Assembly: GCA_964017185.1 (NCBI GenBank)
Contig: OZ024876.1
Coordinates: 18,488,226-18,552,225, forward strand
Length of the DNA: 64,000 nt
Origin: Rugalucina vietnamica
Lineage: Eukaryota; Mollusca; Bivalvia; Lucinida; Lucinidae
Direction of reading: 5' to 3'
This document shows, in pieces, positions 1 to 12,634 of the stretch (position 1 is the first letter of the stretch; each line of letters opens with the position of its first letter). The notes under the pieces were generated by a model. That model made no database searches and had not been told where the DNA came from. It saw only the letters and a list, made by a program, of their open reading frames with translations. The position numbers and the translations under genes were made by a program.

Positions 1-125
1 ATACAAGTTTGACATTAACAGCATCTACAATCTGCAAATTCGCTAACGTATGTTTTGATATTTAAATCAACGTTTTGACATGTCGTCTTTTATATGATTG
101 TACTGAAAACAACCATGTTTATAAA

Positions 126-1008
126 CTGAGCCAAACTTATAACGCAACACGATTATGGCATTTTTTTCGCATTTTTATGTGATGCAAGATGGTCTACCAG
201 ACATATGCTGGTTAGCAATCACCAGTGAATAAATCGGGTACAAAAAATTTTGTTTTCAGAGCATGGGTCACTGAGCTCGAATCTGATTGGTCAAAACGGT
301 TATTTGGGTAGCATGCGCCTCCTGAGAGATTTTGGAAGTCAGTTTTAACACAAATTGCTTCTTTATGGATCGTCCGATAAGGCCCGATGAGGTGACCTTC
401 CATTTGAACCCAAAATTTTGAATCAAAGTTTGCATCATTGAAAATTTAACGTTTAACACTGAGCACTCCATTGAACACAATAGAAAATGGAATTGGTGAA
501 AGATTCTAACGGCGAATGTTTTTCATGAAACCTTTGTGGTAACATGTTCATGCCGTCATTCAGCAACGTTAGAAAACAATAGCATCCAATTGTTGGGTCA
601 GGAACGTCTGTAACAAATGTTAAAATGTGAGTAAACTTGAATGGTTGGGGGGCGAAAATGAGTCTTCAACTCTGCTCAAAATTGAGCGAAATTGATATTT
701 TGACAGTAAAATTTTCATTGTCTAATGTGGAGCAGGGGTAATGTGAAAACTTACATTAATTTCTAAGATACGAATACACGGCACATGTCGCATTCTGGAA
801 AATCACATTTGCATTTCATTTTTTGCCGAGACCCTACCTTTGAAAAATGATTAATTTCTTATGACGCATAACACAGAATGTTTCAATCAAGATGTTGTGA
901 GATGTGTCGATCGTCAGGCAATCTAATTCAATAGAGACAAAGTTTATTTGATAACGTTCGAGTATAACACTAAAAATAAACCGATGTTGCGTTATAAGTT
1001 TGGCACAG
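126..1008. mobile_element. Non-autonomous TIR element, about 0.88 kb
   Basis: Inverted repeats at 126-149 and 985-1008 match over about 23 of 24 bases, with a perfect 20-base core at 130-149 and 985-1004. No coding frame lies between them. This is the structure of a MITE or deleted DNA transposon. The superfamily is not identifiable because the target duplication is unclear (possibly TA). Confidence 0.6.
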
Positions 1009-1154
1009 TATATGTTTTATAACACTCTAAAACACTGAATGATGATTTTTTGCGAGAGGGATGGGCAAAATGTCCATATTACTCTTAGATGTACTTAGAA
1101 GTAGGGGATAGAGATATTCTCTCAAATGACGCATAACATTATAAACTCAACAAT

Positions 1155-1390
1155 ATGAGCCTGTGTCTGAGAAAACTAACACTTTGGGTTCCGACCAGGT
1201 CCGACACAAACCGAGCTGTACAGTCACAGAAGATGGTTAGAGGCTGGAAATTTTGGAAAGTAGAAATTGTACTATCCGTGTAGCGAAAACAAAGGCGCTG
1301 CGCTGATCAGCTTCGCAGTTACTGCGAAGCTGATCTGCGCCTTTGTTTTCGCCTATGCAGACTTTTTGTTTTCCCATGCGGCGGCTCATA
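1155..1390 (+). mobile_element. Hairpin MITE family B, full copy
   Basis: Family B has ends close to ATGAGCCGC-n-GAGAAAACC and its inverse GGTTTTCTCATG-GCGGCTCAT, a conserved left part (GTCCGACACAAACCGGCCTG), and a strong central palindrome of the form GATCAGCTTCGC...GCGAAGCTGATC flanked by AAAACAAAGGCGC and GCGCCTTTGTTTT. This copy has all of these parts. It encodes nothing. Confidence 0.85.
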
Positions 1391-1804
1391 TAGTACCTAA
1401 CAAATTCAGAAAGATATGCGAATAGACAGTCTAAAAGGTCAATGTTACAACTGAAGATGTAACCAGAATTCCAGGAACAAAGAAAGTTAAATCAGAAAAA
1501 AAGATACAAAACACAAATGGTCACAAGAATAACGATATATATAAAGAACAACAATGACAACTCTTTCTCTATAAGTTGACCATCAAGCAAATTCAAACCA
1601 AACCGCCTTGTACAACAGACAAACAACGGTAAGAGTCTGCAACCCACGCCATATCTGGACACTATGCTAACAATGATTGCGAGTGACGGCTTCACTGCGT
1701 CCGATCGTAGGCATTCAGTTCTGAACCGCAACAATCGCGCAGACAATTGACAATTGAAATCAATTCAGAACTGCCGTGTATGTTGGCTTTGCCTACTTGT
1801 ACCT

Positions 1805-1959
1805 TTTTGTTTGTGCCATTTTGTCGCTTTGTCTTTTCGCAAAGAAAAAAAATGTAGCGCAAAAAAAGGAAAAGACGAAAAAACGTCACACGAAATAATA
1901 AAACGCGAAATAAAGTGACGCCACGCGAAAAGACAAAATAAAGCCGTACGAAAAGACGA

Positions 1960-1991
<32 letters not shown>

Positions 1992-2341
1992 GCCGAGGGA
2001 AAAAGACGAAAAAACGAAATTCCAGCACAAAATTACGAAGCAAAGCCATGCGAAAAAACGCCATTAATATCCATAATAATGGCGTCTTTTCAAGTGTCTA
2101 CTTTCGTTTTTCGTCATTTAGCATGGCGTCTTGGTTATTTTGCCTTTTCGCGTTGCTTTACTGTTTCGTTATTTCGTCTTTTCACACTATTGTGTCTATT
2201 CGTTATTTCGTCTTTTCGCATGGAGTTATTTCGCCTTTTCGCGTGCCGTTATTTTGCCTTTCTCTCGTGGCGGTTTTTCGTCTTTTCTTTGTTTGGTTTG
2301 GCGTTATTTTGCTGCGAAAAACGAAATGACACAAACAAGCC
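1805..2341. mobile_element. Fold-back-like element with TTTCGTCTTTTCGC minisatellite arms
   Basis: The left arm (about 1805-2068) is built from degenerate GCGAAAAGACGAAA-type units and the right arm (about 2074-2341) from the reverse complement. They meet at a palindrome near 2056-2087. The outer ends TTGTTTGTGCCATTTTGTCG and CGAAATGACACAAACAAG are also inverted. An (AAT)n run sits at about 1961-1989. Phe/Leu-rich frames across it are products of the repeat, not genes. Drosophila FB elements have the same plan; homology is not claimed. Confidence 0.6.
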
Positions 2342-3802
2342 ACCATAGTCGTGTTACACATAACATCATTATCGTCATCGTTACCTGCATTGTCAGCAAT
2401 TGCTGTTTAATGGACCAAAGGTGTAATGTTCTTTTTCTTTCTTTAGCACATTAATCGACTATGTGATTTTAACACTTTTCATATACACCATTAATATAGA
2501 AATATAACTGCTACTTACATGTAATCATTCATTCGTTAATGTTTGAGCAATAAATCTTTCAAACGAATTTCTCTTGTATTAATGACCGACCAGAAATTAT
2601 CATGTTCAGCCGTATTAAGATAAGATATTTTTATTTCAAAATTCCATAAGGCTGACAAGCCCATGAGGATATAATATATATGTAACGAACAGCCGAGCCA
2701 AGTCACAGCAAACCCCGTCTGTGGAAAAGCATGCTCACCCACCAAGGGTGGTTTACTGCGCTACTCGCTTCACAAAGCATATAACTATTATTACAAGCAC
2801 TCCAGATGCCGCTTATACGTTGCACTAACGTATTCTACCAAGGGAGGCTATCCCGTCACACATACATATATTTGATGGCATACAGTACAGATACATGCAA
2901 CTTGATTATATACTTAAGGAATTAAAATACGCAACACATAAAAATTAAACTGTAACGTCTTTATTTGATGTTTTAGCAAAATTTCGTTTTGAAATGTCTT
3001 GCAGACTGCTTGAGACGCATGATGAAATGAGAAAACGGCATTTTATTGATAAGATTAATGTCAAAACGTCAAAATCCATGGAAAAAGCAAATTGTGACGT
3101 AAACGTCGGTGCCAAATTTTGTGTAAGTTTGGTTATCTGACGGCCATTTGATAATGTGCAGTGAGGTCATTGTGTACTTGGGTGCCATCCTATGTTACGT
3201 TAAAATTGGTGAACGGAATGCAAAAGTGCACAATAATGAATAATGATCAGTTAAAGTCATTTAGATTATTTGATGTTTCTATGGTATTTATCGAACCAAG
3301 AGACGTCACAGGTTGTGTAGAAATTGGGCACATAGCGTTTGTTTTGGTATTGACGTTGGTGACGTTAAACGTCCCAAAGCATTGATACATAATGCTACCA
3401 ACGGGTCAATGCCAATCACTATTAACATGATTGGAAGCAATAAAACTGTTTTTGGTTCAAATTTGATTTTAACTGATCTTGTTTGAAGGGTGTGCTAATG
3501 TGGGTCAGAGGTTAAACGCACGCCATCAAGCATAGTGACCGACATAGTGACCTTATCTGTTGTAATTTGACGTTTAGGTACTGCTGCCATGTAATCAGTT
3601 ACAACACAGTCTTGCATTACAAAGCCAGCCTACAATAACCCAAAGTATGTGTTGCGTTTCTTTATTCCTTTAGTATATATTCAATCGACATCTTGTAACA
3701 ATGCAACATTTAACTATACACTATATATGACCCATATTTGATGGCACAAAAGACATATAACGACTGGTGTGTGATGAAAATTGAAAAGTCGCGGAGAAGA
3801 TG

Positions 3803-3847
<45 letters not shown>

Positions 3848-5839
3848 TTATCAACACAACTTCAGTGTATATGTTCCTATGACTTTCGCTTGTACAACAC
3901 TCTAGAATATACTGAGTGAAAATAGGAAACGTGCGCATTTTCTCAGACCAGTCATAGCTTATGCACATGTATATAAATATATAACTTTATCAAATTTTCC
4001 ATGTGATAAACTATTGTAACCATAATGCAATATCAAAGTACAGCTATACAACGTTCAGATATGAAATTGTAACAAACATATTTTTGTATTAAACGCAGCA
4101 AAGAAACATATTTACAAAAACTTCGATATATATCATGCACATTTATTCATTATAACGAAAACATTGTAAGAGATAACAAATAAAAAGGTATATGTACCAC
4201 ATTGATTCATTTCTATGATGCTGTAGGTATAGATCTATATTAATATGTTACACATAACATTATTCTGTCATTGAGAATCACATATTTTGACAGTGAAATA
4301 TAATCTATATAATTTCAAGATAAGTTTGGAATCTAATTGATGCTATCGACCTATAGCAAAGTGATCGAGAGGAACCTTCTAATCTTTCGAACCAGTTCTG
4401 TACAAAATTGTCAGTAAGCCTTTGTTTTAATACAGTCAAGAAAGCATTGATATTTCCAACCCCTTGGTTTAACCGAGGACATTATTAAATCCCAAAGACC
4501 CTAAGAGATCACGTAAAAGAGACGCGCCAATTTACTTGATTAGGAGACTGGTCGATATCACGCAACAATAAATTGTAGATAATATGAATATATTTATAGT
4601 CAGGTGACGCTAAAACTTTAAACCAGTACTTAACGATGTCAAAATAGCTTTGGTCCTTCCCAATTATCCATATACGAAATCATTTTTTGTGTTGTTTTTT
4701 TTTCACACCCAGAACTTTTTTACAAAACTGAAAGTGTACTCTTTCAATGACGTTTGCATGACTAAAACCCCAAACAGCAGAATAATAATTTACAATAGGA
4801 GTAATAAGGGTACACGGTGCACGGAAAAGTTTTCCTAATGACTTAACTAAAGTGGGGCCGGGGGAGTAGGAACTATAAGGACACGATGACGGCCCTATTT
4901 CCTTGTGACAATAACAGAAGAGTATAGCAACTTTATTTCAATTCAAAATGCAAATCATTCCATTTAAAACAACTTGAAACCTATTTATAATGTGAGTAGG
5001 TCAGGCCAGTAGCAACATCTGAATGACAGATTTATTAATAAAAATATGTTTGTCATATTTTATTGTTTATTTATTGTCATTTTAGTCATAATGACACCTT
5101 GCATTCAATATTTTTGTTTACTGACAACAATGACGTTGCTGTTACTCAGGTTTTTTAAACATTTTTTTTTTGTGTGTTTGTGAGAAACTCTAATGCTGCA
5201 ATAGATAAGGTTACGTAAACAGTACTTTATACTAGCATTTAAATTTGTTTGCTTACATGCAGGTTTATTTTAAACATTAAATATTTAATATTTTTGTTTT
5301 TATTACTTTAAAAGGAGTTTTATAACCCAATCAGAAAAGTTAAGTTCACGATTTCTGAAAAGTAAGAATATAACTTCCAGAAATTAGAACATATACATGT
5401 AAATTTAAAATCCTAAGCCAGACCACTCGGCGAGAAGGAAAAACAATACAAGATGCCACAAAAAAGCGCAACACAATGTATTAGAATCAAGGTGACTATC
5501 TCTTTTCTAGTGAGATAGACAGCTAGCAACAACCAATAAAATATGAAGGACAAAGCAGACAGTCAGACAAAATAAGCATACAACATAAAGGTCAATTTCA
5601 AACAGAACCATCTAAGAACGCTCAGTATGATTTCCTCTGCTGAGATGTCATAACAAGAATTTGTTCGGTCGTAACAGAAGCTTCGTAGTTCGTTAATAAA
5701 ACAGAACTGAAGCAAAAGAAGCAACAGTAACGCCGATTCTGGAAACCGAAGTTGGGTCTTCATCATGTCAGATGGACTGGACAGAGACACGACTTGTCAA
5801 TATCTAAACTCATAGTAAAGTCCCGCCAATGAAGATTTT

Positions 5840-5888
<49 letters not shown>

Positions 5889-6460
5889 AAGAAAAGAAAA
5901 CTGTCGTATCTACATAGCTTGTTAATTAGTATAAATAATCACATCAAAAATTAACGACAAGGGCGGGCTAGAAAATGAGGGTATTAAAGTCACTCTGTAG
6001 CTTTTAATTACTTTCGCCATCACTCCTACACTATATCTTGAGCTGCGGCAAGAGGCAGAACAAAACAAAACAAACACTTATTATCTGCACAACAAAGAAG
6101 CAGATTAGCTGTGCTATAAGCGCGCCTGATCAGAGCCTAGGATAGCGCTACAACATAGACCTCAACAAATTTAAAATTCAATAACCTTATTGCTCGGATA
6201 ATTATCAAAGGCATTTTTTCGCGATTTTTTATGTCGGTTATAAGGAAGCTATAAAAATAGAGCGACCACAGTACCTGAATTATATACAAGTTCAGTTAGA
6301 CAATTCTGAGAGAGTAACTACACAGAAATTACCCTTCCAATAACCCATTTTTGACGAATGGATTTTCCCATCACTATCATTTGGATGAGTCCACCTTCAT
6401 TTTAAGGGGCATCAGGAGTAATTTTAGATTATTTCATTTTTCAATGAAACTCCTTTAAGC
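2342..6460. other. Intergenic, no gene seen
   Basis: AT-rich sequence with no supported coding frame. It holds a poly(A) run at about 3806-3845, a weak inverted pair around ACGCAACACATA (2931-2942 and about 3643-3656) that may mark another short element, and a GATA microsatellite at about 5840-5886. Confidence 0.5.
5840..5886. repeat. (GATA)n microsatellite
   Basis: About 11 uninterrupted four-base units, followed by a short A-rich tail. Confidence 0.95.
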
Positions 6461-6633
6461 AAACAGAATAGCCCAAGATGGGACGCCGCGTTCTGCGGCG
6501 TCAAGAACGCGGCGTCACACCTGAGGCTGTACTGTTTGCCTATGTCCCATAAAAGGACGCCAGGCTTTTACGACCTAAACCCAAATCGTCCTTTAGGCAT
6601 TTCAAGCAGGATAGCCAAGAATTTCATTGAAAG

Positions 6634-6914
6634 TATGTCTTGGTTCCGGCAGACAAGGCCGCAAACAATGTTGTTGTCGTTTGTAGGCTTCACTACGTTA
6701 GCACCTTAAAACAGGAGCTTGATGGTACCAGGGCTTAACAGGAGACAGATACTGATGAAATGCCTGTAGTTAATGCTCTCTTAAACGAATTGCCTGTTAA
6801 GTTTTCTGTTTGTGTCATTGAAGGCCAAGACAAATTTCCTACGATGTATTGGTTACCTAAGCTTCACAAAAGACCGTACAAAGCCTTCGGGCTTCACACA
6901 CTTGAAACAGCCTA
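6634..6914 (+). pseudogene. Penelope-like reverse transcriptase fragment
   Basis: One frame from 6634 reads PADKAANNVVVVC, then LKQELDGTRA, one TAA stop, and later FPTMYWLPKLHKRPY. The PADK...NNVVVV and TxYWLPKLHKxPY blocks are the N-terminal conserved region of reverse transcriptases of Penelope-like retroelements. Both blocks lie in the same frame, so the damage here is one nonsense change plus loss of everything after about 6890. No catalytic core or GIY-YIG endonuclease follows. It is a dead, truncated copy. The clade assignment is from memory of the motif. Confidence 0.6.
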
Positions 6915-7171
6915 ATGTTTTTCATCATCCAGGGAAAGCTAAAATCTGAATTTCAATCCTTCAGTATTTACATTATTTTAAATTGTCATTCTTTTGTTGA
7001 AAATATTCAGCTATATAAGAAATCATTTCATCAATATGTATCAATTTAGCAGAATATAGGTTAACTAAATTCAGATACATTAACATTATGTCAGTCATTG
7101 TCAGATAGATTGTCTCATCCATCATATATGCAGTTTCTAGATTCCAAGCATCATGACAGGCATCAGTTAAT

Positions 7172-7393
7172 TTATCCGCCGCATGGGAAAACCAACAATC
7201 TGTATAGACGAAAACGAAGGTAACTGCAAAGCTGATCAGCGCCTTTGTTTTCGCTACACGGATAGTACAATTTCTCTTCTTTCTAAATTCAAAATTTCCA
7301 GCCTCTAACCATCTTCTGTGACTGTACAGCCCGGTTTGTGTCGGACCTGGTAGGAACCTAAACTGTTGGTTTCCTCATGCACAGGCTCAATTG
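7172..7393 (-). mobile_element. Hairpin MITE family B, reverse copy
   Basis: It reads in reverse order: GCCGCATGGGAAAACC, a shortened palindrome, CGCCTTTGTTTTCGC, then the reverse of the GTCCGACACAAACC block and the end near AGGCTCAA. One palindrome arm is largely lost. Confidence 0.8.
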
Positions 7394-9636
7394 TGAATAA
7401 CAAAAGAAACCTGTCGTCGGTTTGATTATTAGTGAATAGGTTCCTGGTGTTAGAGATTCATTGACAAATCTGTATTTAAATCCACATTGTCAGCTGCAAT
7501 ATTAGCGGACGTTTTCATGTGATGCAAACCAGCAGTCGGAAATGGTTCTGTTTCATTAACAACGACTCGTCATTTTGCTTATGTGGCTTTCAAACTGCTT
7601 TGACGGACATTCAGTTCCGATTTAGCCCTGCCTCGTTCTGGACTGGCCCTGCCTCGTTCCCGAATGGCCTTGGTTTTGACTCTCAGTCTCAACTGCAGAT
7701 TGACAGCATAATACAGATTGAAAAAATAGTACTCCATTCAAGAGAAACACAATTAAAGTTTGCTAGAATCCAGTGACACAAGAAAGATTTGCTGCCCTTT
7801 TCACTATATTTCCACTCTATTCAAACTACTCGCGATACACCAAACGTCTGACAAAGCTCATATTTTCATTTAGTCTCCTGCTGACCCAAAGAGACAAGTT
7901 GTGTGTTGTAATGTACTACGTGACTATAAAAATCTTTTCTCTTGCAGGAAGGTCTAAATATTCAGAAATATCAACTTTTTTTCACTATCATAACCGAATT
8001 ATATGTAGTCCATTATAACGCTGTCACATTGACATTTTAACCTATTTCGCCATTATATCCATCAACGTTCGTTTTAATTAAAATGACATTTTCAACCTAC
8101 CAGGCCCATGTAATAATAGGTCATGGCCTTAGCCGGGCCAAGGAAAAATATATAGCTATAACAGTGTACACCGTTGGCACTAATTTGTGTTTTGGGTTAT
8201 CATAAGTTCAACTTTTTTTTGGATGGAAATTTGACTCTACTTGCGTCGGTTCTTGGTACATGTAGTTGCTATTTTTTATCTTGACCTGCCATTTCGATAG
8301 TTGGTATAACCAAAATAAAACAGAAAAAATGACACGCTCGTTTGAACAAGATGATTAGTTCATGGGAAAAATAGCCGCAGCTCTGTGGGCTTTGAGACAA
8401 AAAATTGAAATACCCTCTCCCTATCTCTCCTTCTCTCTCTCCTCTCCCTCTCCCCCTCTCTCTCTCATTTTTCTTCATCATTGTGCCCACACTAATCCAT
8501 TATTTTAACTACATTTAATCGATGGGATTCCTTTATTTTAACAGTCACTGAGCAAATATTGAAATTAAAATGTGTTTTAAAGCGAGCTAGCTCTATCCCC
8601 ATCTATCCAACCATCAATTACTACGCAATTCATTTACATTACAAAATCACATTTCTATGTAATCGCAGATTACAATTACATGTAGTTATTTGTTTATCAA
8701 CTTCAGGTATTGCTTATGTTTTATTTCTAAGTAATGGTCGATTAGCAAGATTTATTTGTTTACCAGTTTCGTGCATTTGTATTCAGCAAATGAAGACACA
8801 ATACATTTTAATGTCAGTTATTCGTAATTATTATGAAATATGTATCAATTGAATTTATAATTTATTTGAATTCCTTGATAAGATTTATACAGACAAAAGC
8901 AATTTATCATGCCCATCAGTGAACTTCGTAGTGAGAAACCTCGTCTATACATAAGCATAGTCGGCTTATAGCCATACAAAACATGTATGTTGATCGGTGT
9001 TGTCGGAATATCGGCACTGGCAAATCATTACAAAATCGACAATCATTATGTTTGTAAATAGCTACGTGCTTTATACATTATCAGGCTGGTCTACATGCTA
9101 CATGTTAAGCGAGTGTGCATGTGTCATTTTTGGACGTGTCTCAAGTTTCAATGAAAAAAATGTTACCCTGTCTCGTGTTGTTTTGACGAGGTTTCAATAA
9201 TTTATTATAAAACAAATGGATTAGATGCAATTAATAACATTTTTGCAAAAAATATATATCTATTTTATAAAAAAGATGTCATTTCAACAATTTTCTCACG
9301 TATTTCATAAAGTTAATTTCATAAAGAAAGAATAAAAAGGAAGAAACCGAAACAATTAAATCTAAAATTATGTAATAGACACCAGGCGAGAAAGAAAAGA
9401 CATACAAAACAACAAAAACACTTTTCCAAAAGCACGTTTGAAGAGCAATGTGACTAGCTCTTTCTAAACAACCTAACCATAAACAAAGTTGACGTGCACA
9501 AGAGAGAAGCAAGCAGAATAAACAGAAGATTTATCTAAGATAAATCACAGCAGAGCCGTATTGGAATGGCTATACGTCTTATTTTCACTTCTCACTAAAA
9601 TTTATATAATCTATGCATTTTCTTTACTTTTTGCAG
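7394..9636. other. Region upstream of the deacetylase-like exon; no exon located
   Basis: No recognised protein. The deacetylase-like gene should have a signal-peptide exon upstream, possibly here, but no open frame beginning with Met, hydrophobic and ending at a phase-1 GT donor could be chosen with confidence. A pyrimidine-rich CT tract lies at about 8403-8466. Confidence 0.4.
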
Positions 9637-11342
9637 CAAAGGCACAATCAACAAAACAGCGACATACTAGAAAACCCCTTACCTCTTCTACTACTACTAC
9701 AACTACCACTACTACAACTACTAAACGCCCTACTACTACTACAAGAAAACTACCAACAACCCGATGGGGAGAGCGCCAAATCAAATGGCAAAGACCGTCC
9801 AGTCTTAGAAAACGACCTCAAAAACGTATTCCATGGTGGAAAATACGTCAAAACAAATCGACAAAAAGACCAAAAAGTACAAAACAAACGAATTCGACAT
9901 CAAAGAAACTAAAAATGCGACCCACAACTGAATCTCTCCCCAAAACACCAAAGCCAACAACAACAACATCATCATCATCAACAACAACAACAACAACAAC
10001 GACTACTACTACTCCCACCACGACTTCCACTACCTTTCCAACGACAACAACAACTAAACCAACTCCTACAACGACCCGACAAACAACTACAACAACAATT
10101 TCAACTCTAAAGCCAACCAGGCCAACAACGACTAGACCAACAACGACTAAGTCTACAACGAACGTAAACCCCGAAACAAAAAGTATCTTAGAGACAAGCC
10201 GGCAACAAGCGGCGAGTATCATACAAGATAACTCTAAAACAAGACTCGAAACGGAAGCCATTCCTGATAAACACCCCGGCACTACTATTGCCCCGTGGTT
10301 CAAAGCCTGGTTTAACTCCCCGACAACCATGATTCCGCCGTTTGTTCGAACGGACTGGTGGAGTCTCTGGGGTGCCCCTGTAGACCAAGGCACGAGGATG
10401 TCCGCTTGTAAGCAGGACTCGAATTGCAATTTACCGGACTGTTTCTGTCAAGGTGAAATTATACCGAACGGCCTCTCACTGGATGAAACGCCACAAATGA
10501 TACTGGTCACCATAGACGGAAGCGTGAACCCATCGGTGTATCGACGATATCGAGAAATTTTCCGATCACGAAAAAATCCAAACGGATGCGATGCGAAAGG
10601 AACGGTGTTCGCCACCGCTAATGGCTCATACCGTTACTTCTTACAGCGTGTTCGGTCCTTGGGAGCAGAGATTGCAATGCGTGGTCTACATGAGCATCAT
10701 TTTGAAACTGTGAAACAACTTGAAGATGAAATATTAGAACAGAAGAAATCATTACGGCGTAGTGGAATCACGGATGTAATGGGATGGAAAACACCAGAAT
10801 TTAAATCTCTAGGAGATGACCAGTTTAAAGTTCTCGAAAAACACGCTTTCGTGTATGACTCGACTTTGGCTATGAATCTACCAAAGGGGATTTCACACAA
10901 TCTTTGGCCATTCACTCTTGACTATGGTTACAATGGGGAATGTGCTATTCCTATTTGTCCCAAGGGAAGTTTCGAAGGATTATGGGAAATACCAAACAAC
11001 GCCCTGAAAGACTACCGAGGTCTGTTTGAGTGTACGTATGCCGATGGTTGCATGTTTAATCCTCCTACTGTGAACGATACGGTCAACTTTTTAATGAATA
11101 ATCTAATGTTTAACTATAGAACAAACAAGGCTCCTTTTGGAATTCATTTGAGACAGACATGGTTTTCACACCCGGCTTACAAAAGCAATATCAGGGGCTT
11201 GAAGAAATTTTTAGACGAAGTACAAAAATTGAATGACGTTTATTTAGTCTCGGCAGCGGAAATAATAGACTGGATAAAGGACCCAACAGCATTGTCACAA
11301 ATAACGAAGTCGAGACCGTGGTCTTGCTCGAAAAATAGTTAA
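9637..11342 (+). CDS. Chitin-deacetylase-like (CE4) secreted protein, last exon; probable pseudoenzyme
   Basis: Family role: CE4 chitin deacetylases remove acetyl groups from extracellular chitin using a metal-bound site. The frame is open from 9522 but has no ATG near its start; the longest call would begin at TTG 9561. A strong acceptor (TTTCTTTACTTTTTGCAG, AG at 9635-9636) points to an exon starting at 9637 in phase 1, with Met and signal peptide upstream. A Thr/Pro-rich stretch (about 9680-10170), likely O-glycosylated, precedes CNLPDCFCQG and the deacetylase fold (about 10430-11300). The family motif TFDD is TIDG here (10509-10520), and the H-x3-H site is replaced (AMRGLHEHH, Arg at 10680). 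LWPFT, APFGIHL and WIKDP-type family blocks remain. Stop TAA at 11340; AATAAA signals at about 11607 and 11629. Family call firm, inactivity inferred. Confidence 0.88.
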
Positions 11343-11606
11343 CCATTGACGTAATCCATGGTGTATTGACTATCAGGATGTCATTCAGACATGGGTAAAG
11401 TGCAGCTGTTTCACGTATCCGAACGAAAAAATGTGTATGTTTTGACCTATGACGATTGTTGAAAGATATTTTGGCGCAAGACAAATAGTTAGCAATGACC
11501 AGAAACTATTTTCAAGTTAATTTGCCATCGCATTATAAAACAAGGTACATAATGGTCTATTTGATATTGGGACTATAAACCCTATAAACCAAAAATAATG
11601 TTAGGA

Positions 11607-11634
11607 AATAAAAATAATTCTAGTCAATAATAAA
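11607..11634 (+). promoter_or_regulatory. Candidate polyadenylation signals of the deacetylase-like gene
   Basis: AATAAA occurs at 11607-11612 and again at 11629-11634, about 265-290 nt after the stop codon. The region is AT-rich, so chance matches are possible. Confidence 0.4.
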
Positions 11635-11789
11635 ATATCAAAGACATTGTTTTCCAGTATATACCAGATCTCAGGTGCGTGTTTATAGGGCCACTGATCT
11701 CTAGTTTTCTAATGACTACGGACTAAAACAGTCAATGTTTTGGAACAAAAATAAGAAAAAACAGTTTACCCCTTCGCCGCAGTTATATT

Positions 11790-11832
11790 ATATAAAAGTG
11801 GGGACACATTGCAAGGACACGTCAGCCTGATG
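11790..11832 (-). mobile_element. Hairpin MITE family A, terminal fragment
   Basis: Reverse complement of the family A left end: AAAAGTGGGG, CATTGCAAGGACACGT and CCTGATGA. Only the terminal 40 or so bases are recognisable. Confidence 0.5.
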
Positions 11833-12040
11833 AATAGTAGCTGCTGGGCAGTTTGTTGGTCGGTCTGTTTGTATCGAAATAGTGGCTTTTACTTTTGTTT
11901 ACTGAATATGTATCTTTATTACAATACTGATGAGACAACACGTGTAAAGGATATATGTTTAAACCGTAAAATATTCACCAAAGAGGAATTTTTGTGCTTA
12001 GGCTTGTACGTTCGTGTGGCTCTGTGCCTCAGAAAAATAT

Positions 12041-12240
12041 ATCATCAGGACAACATGCCCTTGCAATCAATACCCCCTTAAGCCCCACTTTTATACAGTA
12101 AAAGTGGGGTATGCAGGGGTATACCTATTTTCTTATTTTTGGTCCAAAATATAGATGTTGGGTACTCGTTAGAACTTCTCGGTGAGGCGAGGCGGTTCTA
12201 GCGTGTACCCACGATCTATGTTTTGAGCAAGTTATCGTAA
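12041..12240 (+). mobile_element. Hairpin MITE family A, right end missing
   Basis: Family A begins near ATCAGGAAAACATGTCC, then ACCCCACTTTTATA, GGGGTATGCAGGGGTATACC and CAAAACATAGATTGTGGG, a palindrome of the type AGAACCGCCTCGG-CGAGGCGGTTCT, then CCCACAATCTATGTTTTGAG, and ends near TTGCATGGGCATGTTTTCG. Left end and palindrome are present here; the right terminus is not seen. Confidence 0.75.
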
Positions 12241-12356
12241 TGTGAAGGGAAATATTGTAAAATTGGAATGACATTGAAATGTTATTGTTAATTCTTTTTC
12301 AAAATTATATATCGAACCATTCTTTATTTTTTGTGAAACCTACAAAACTGAATGCC

Positions 12357-12634
12357 CATCATCAGGAAAACATGTCTGTGAAATATATATCCCCTCAAAC
12401 TCCACTTTTATATAGTAAAATTTGGGTATACATGGGTATACATGGGTTTATCTAACTTTGATCCAAAACATAGATTGTGAGTACTCATTAGAACCGCTCA
12501 GCCAGCGGCGGTTCTTGTACCCACAAAAAATGTTTTGAGCATACATATTAAAAATATCAAAATGTTCCAATGAATTTTTCAGTTTCTACAGGTGAAAAAA
12601 GTTCTGTATATTGCATGGACATGTTTTCGTTATG
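12357..12634 (+). mobile_element. Hairpin MITE family A, full copy
   Basis: It runs from CATCAGGAAAACATGTCTG to TTGCATGGACATGTTTTCG. The central palindrome is short (AACCGCTCAGCCAGCGGCGGTT). Confidence 0.8.

Noticed and set aside
1692-2454. Overlapping Phe/Leu-rich frames on both strands
   Set aside because: They come from the TTTCGTCTTTTCGC minisatellite arms of a fold-back element.
9848-10429. 193-codon minus-strand frame, Val-rich
   Set aside because: It is the antisense shadow of the Thr-repeat region of the deacetylase-like exon; ACN codons read backwards give Val and similar residues.
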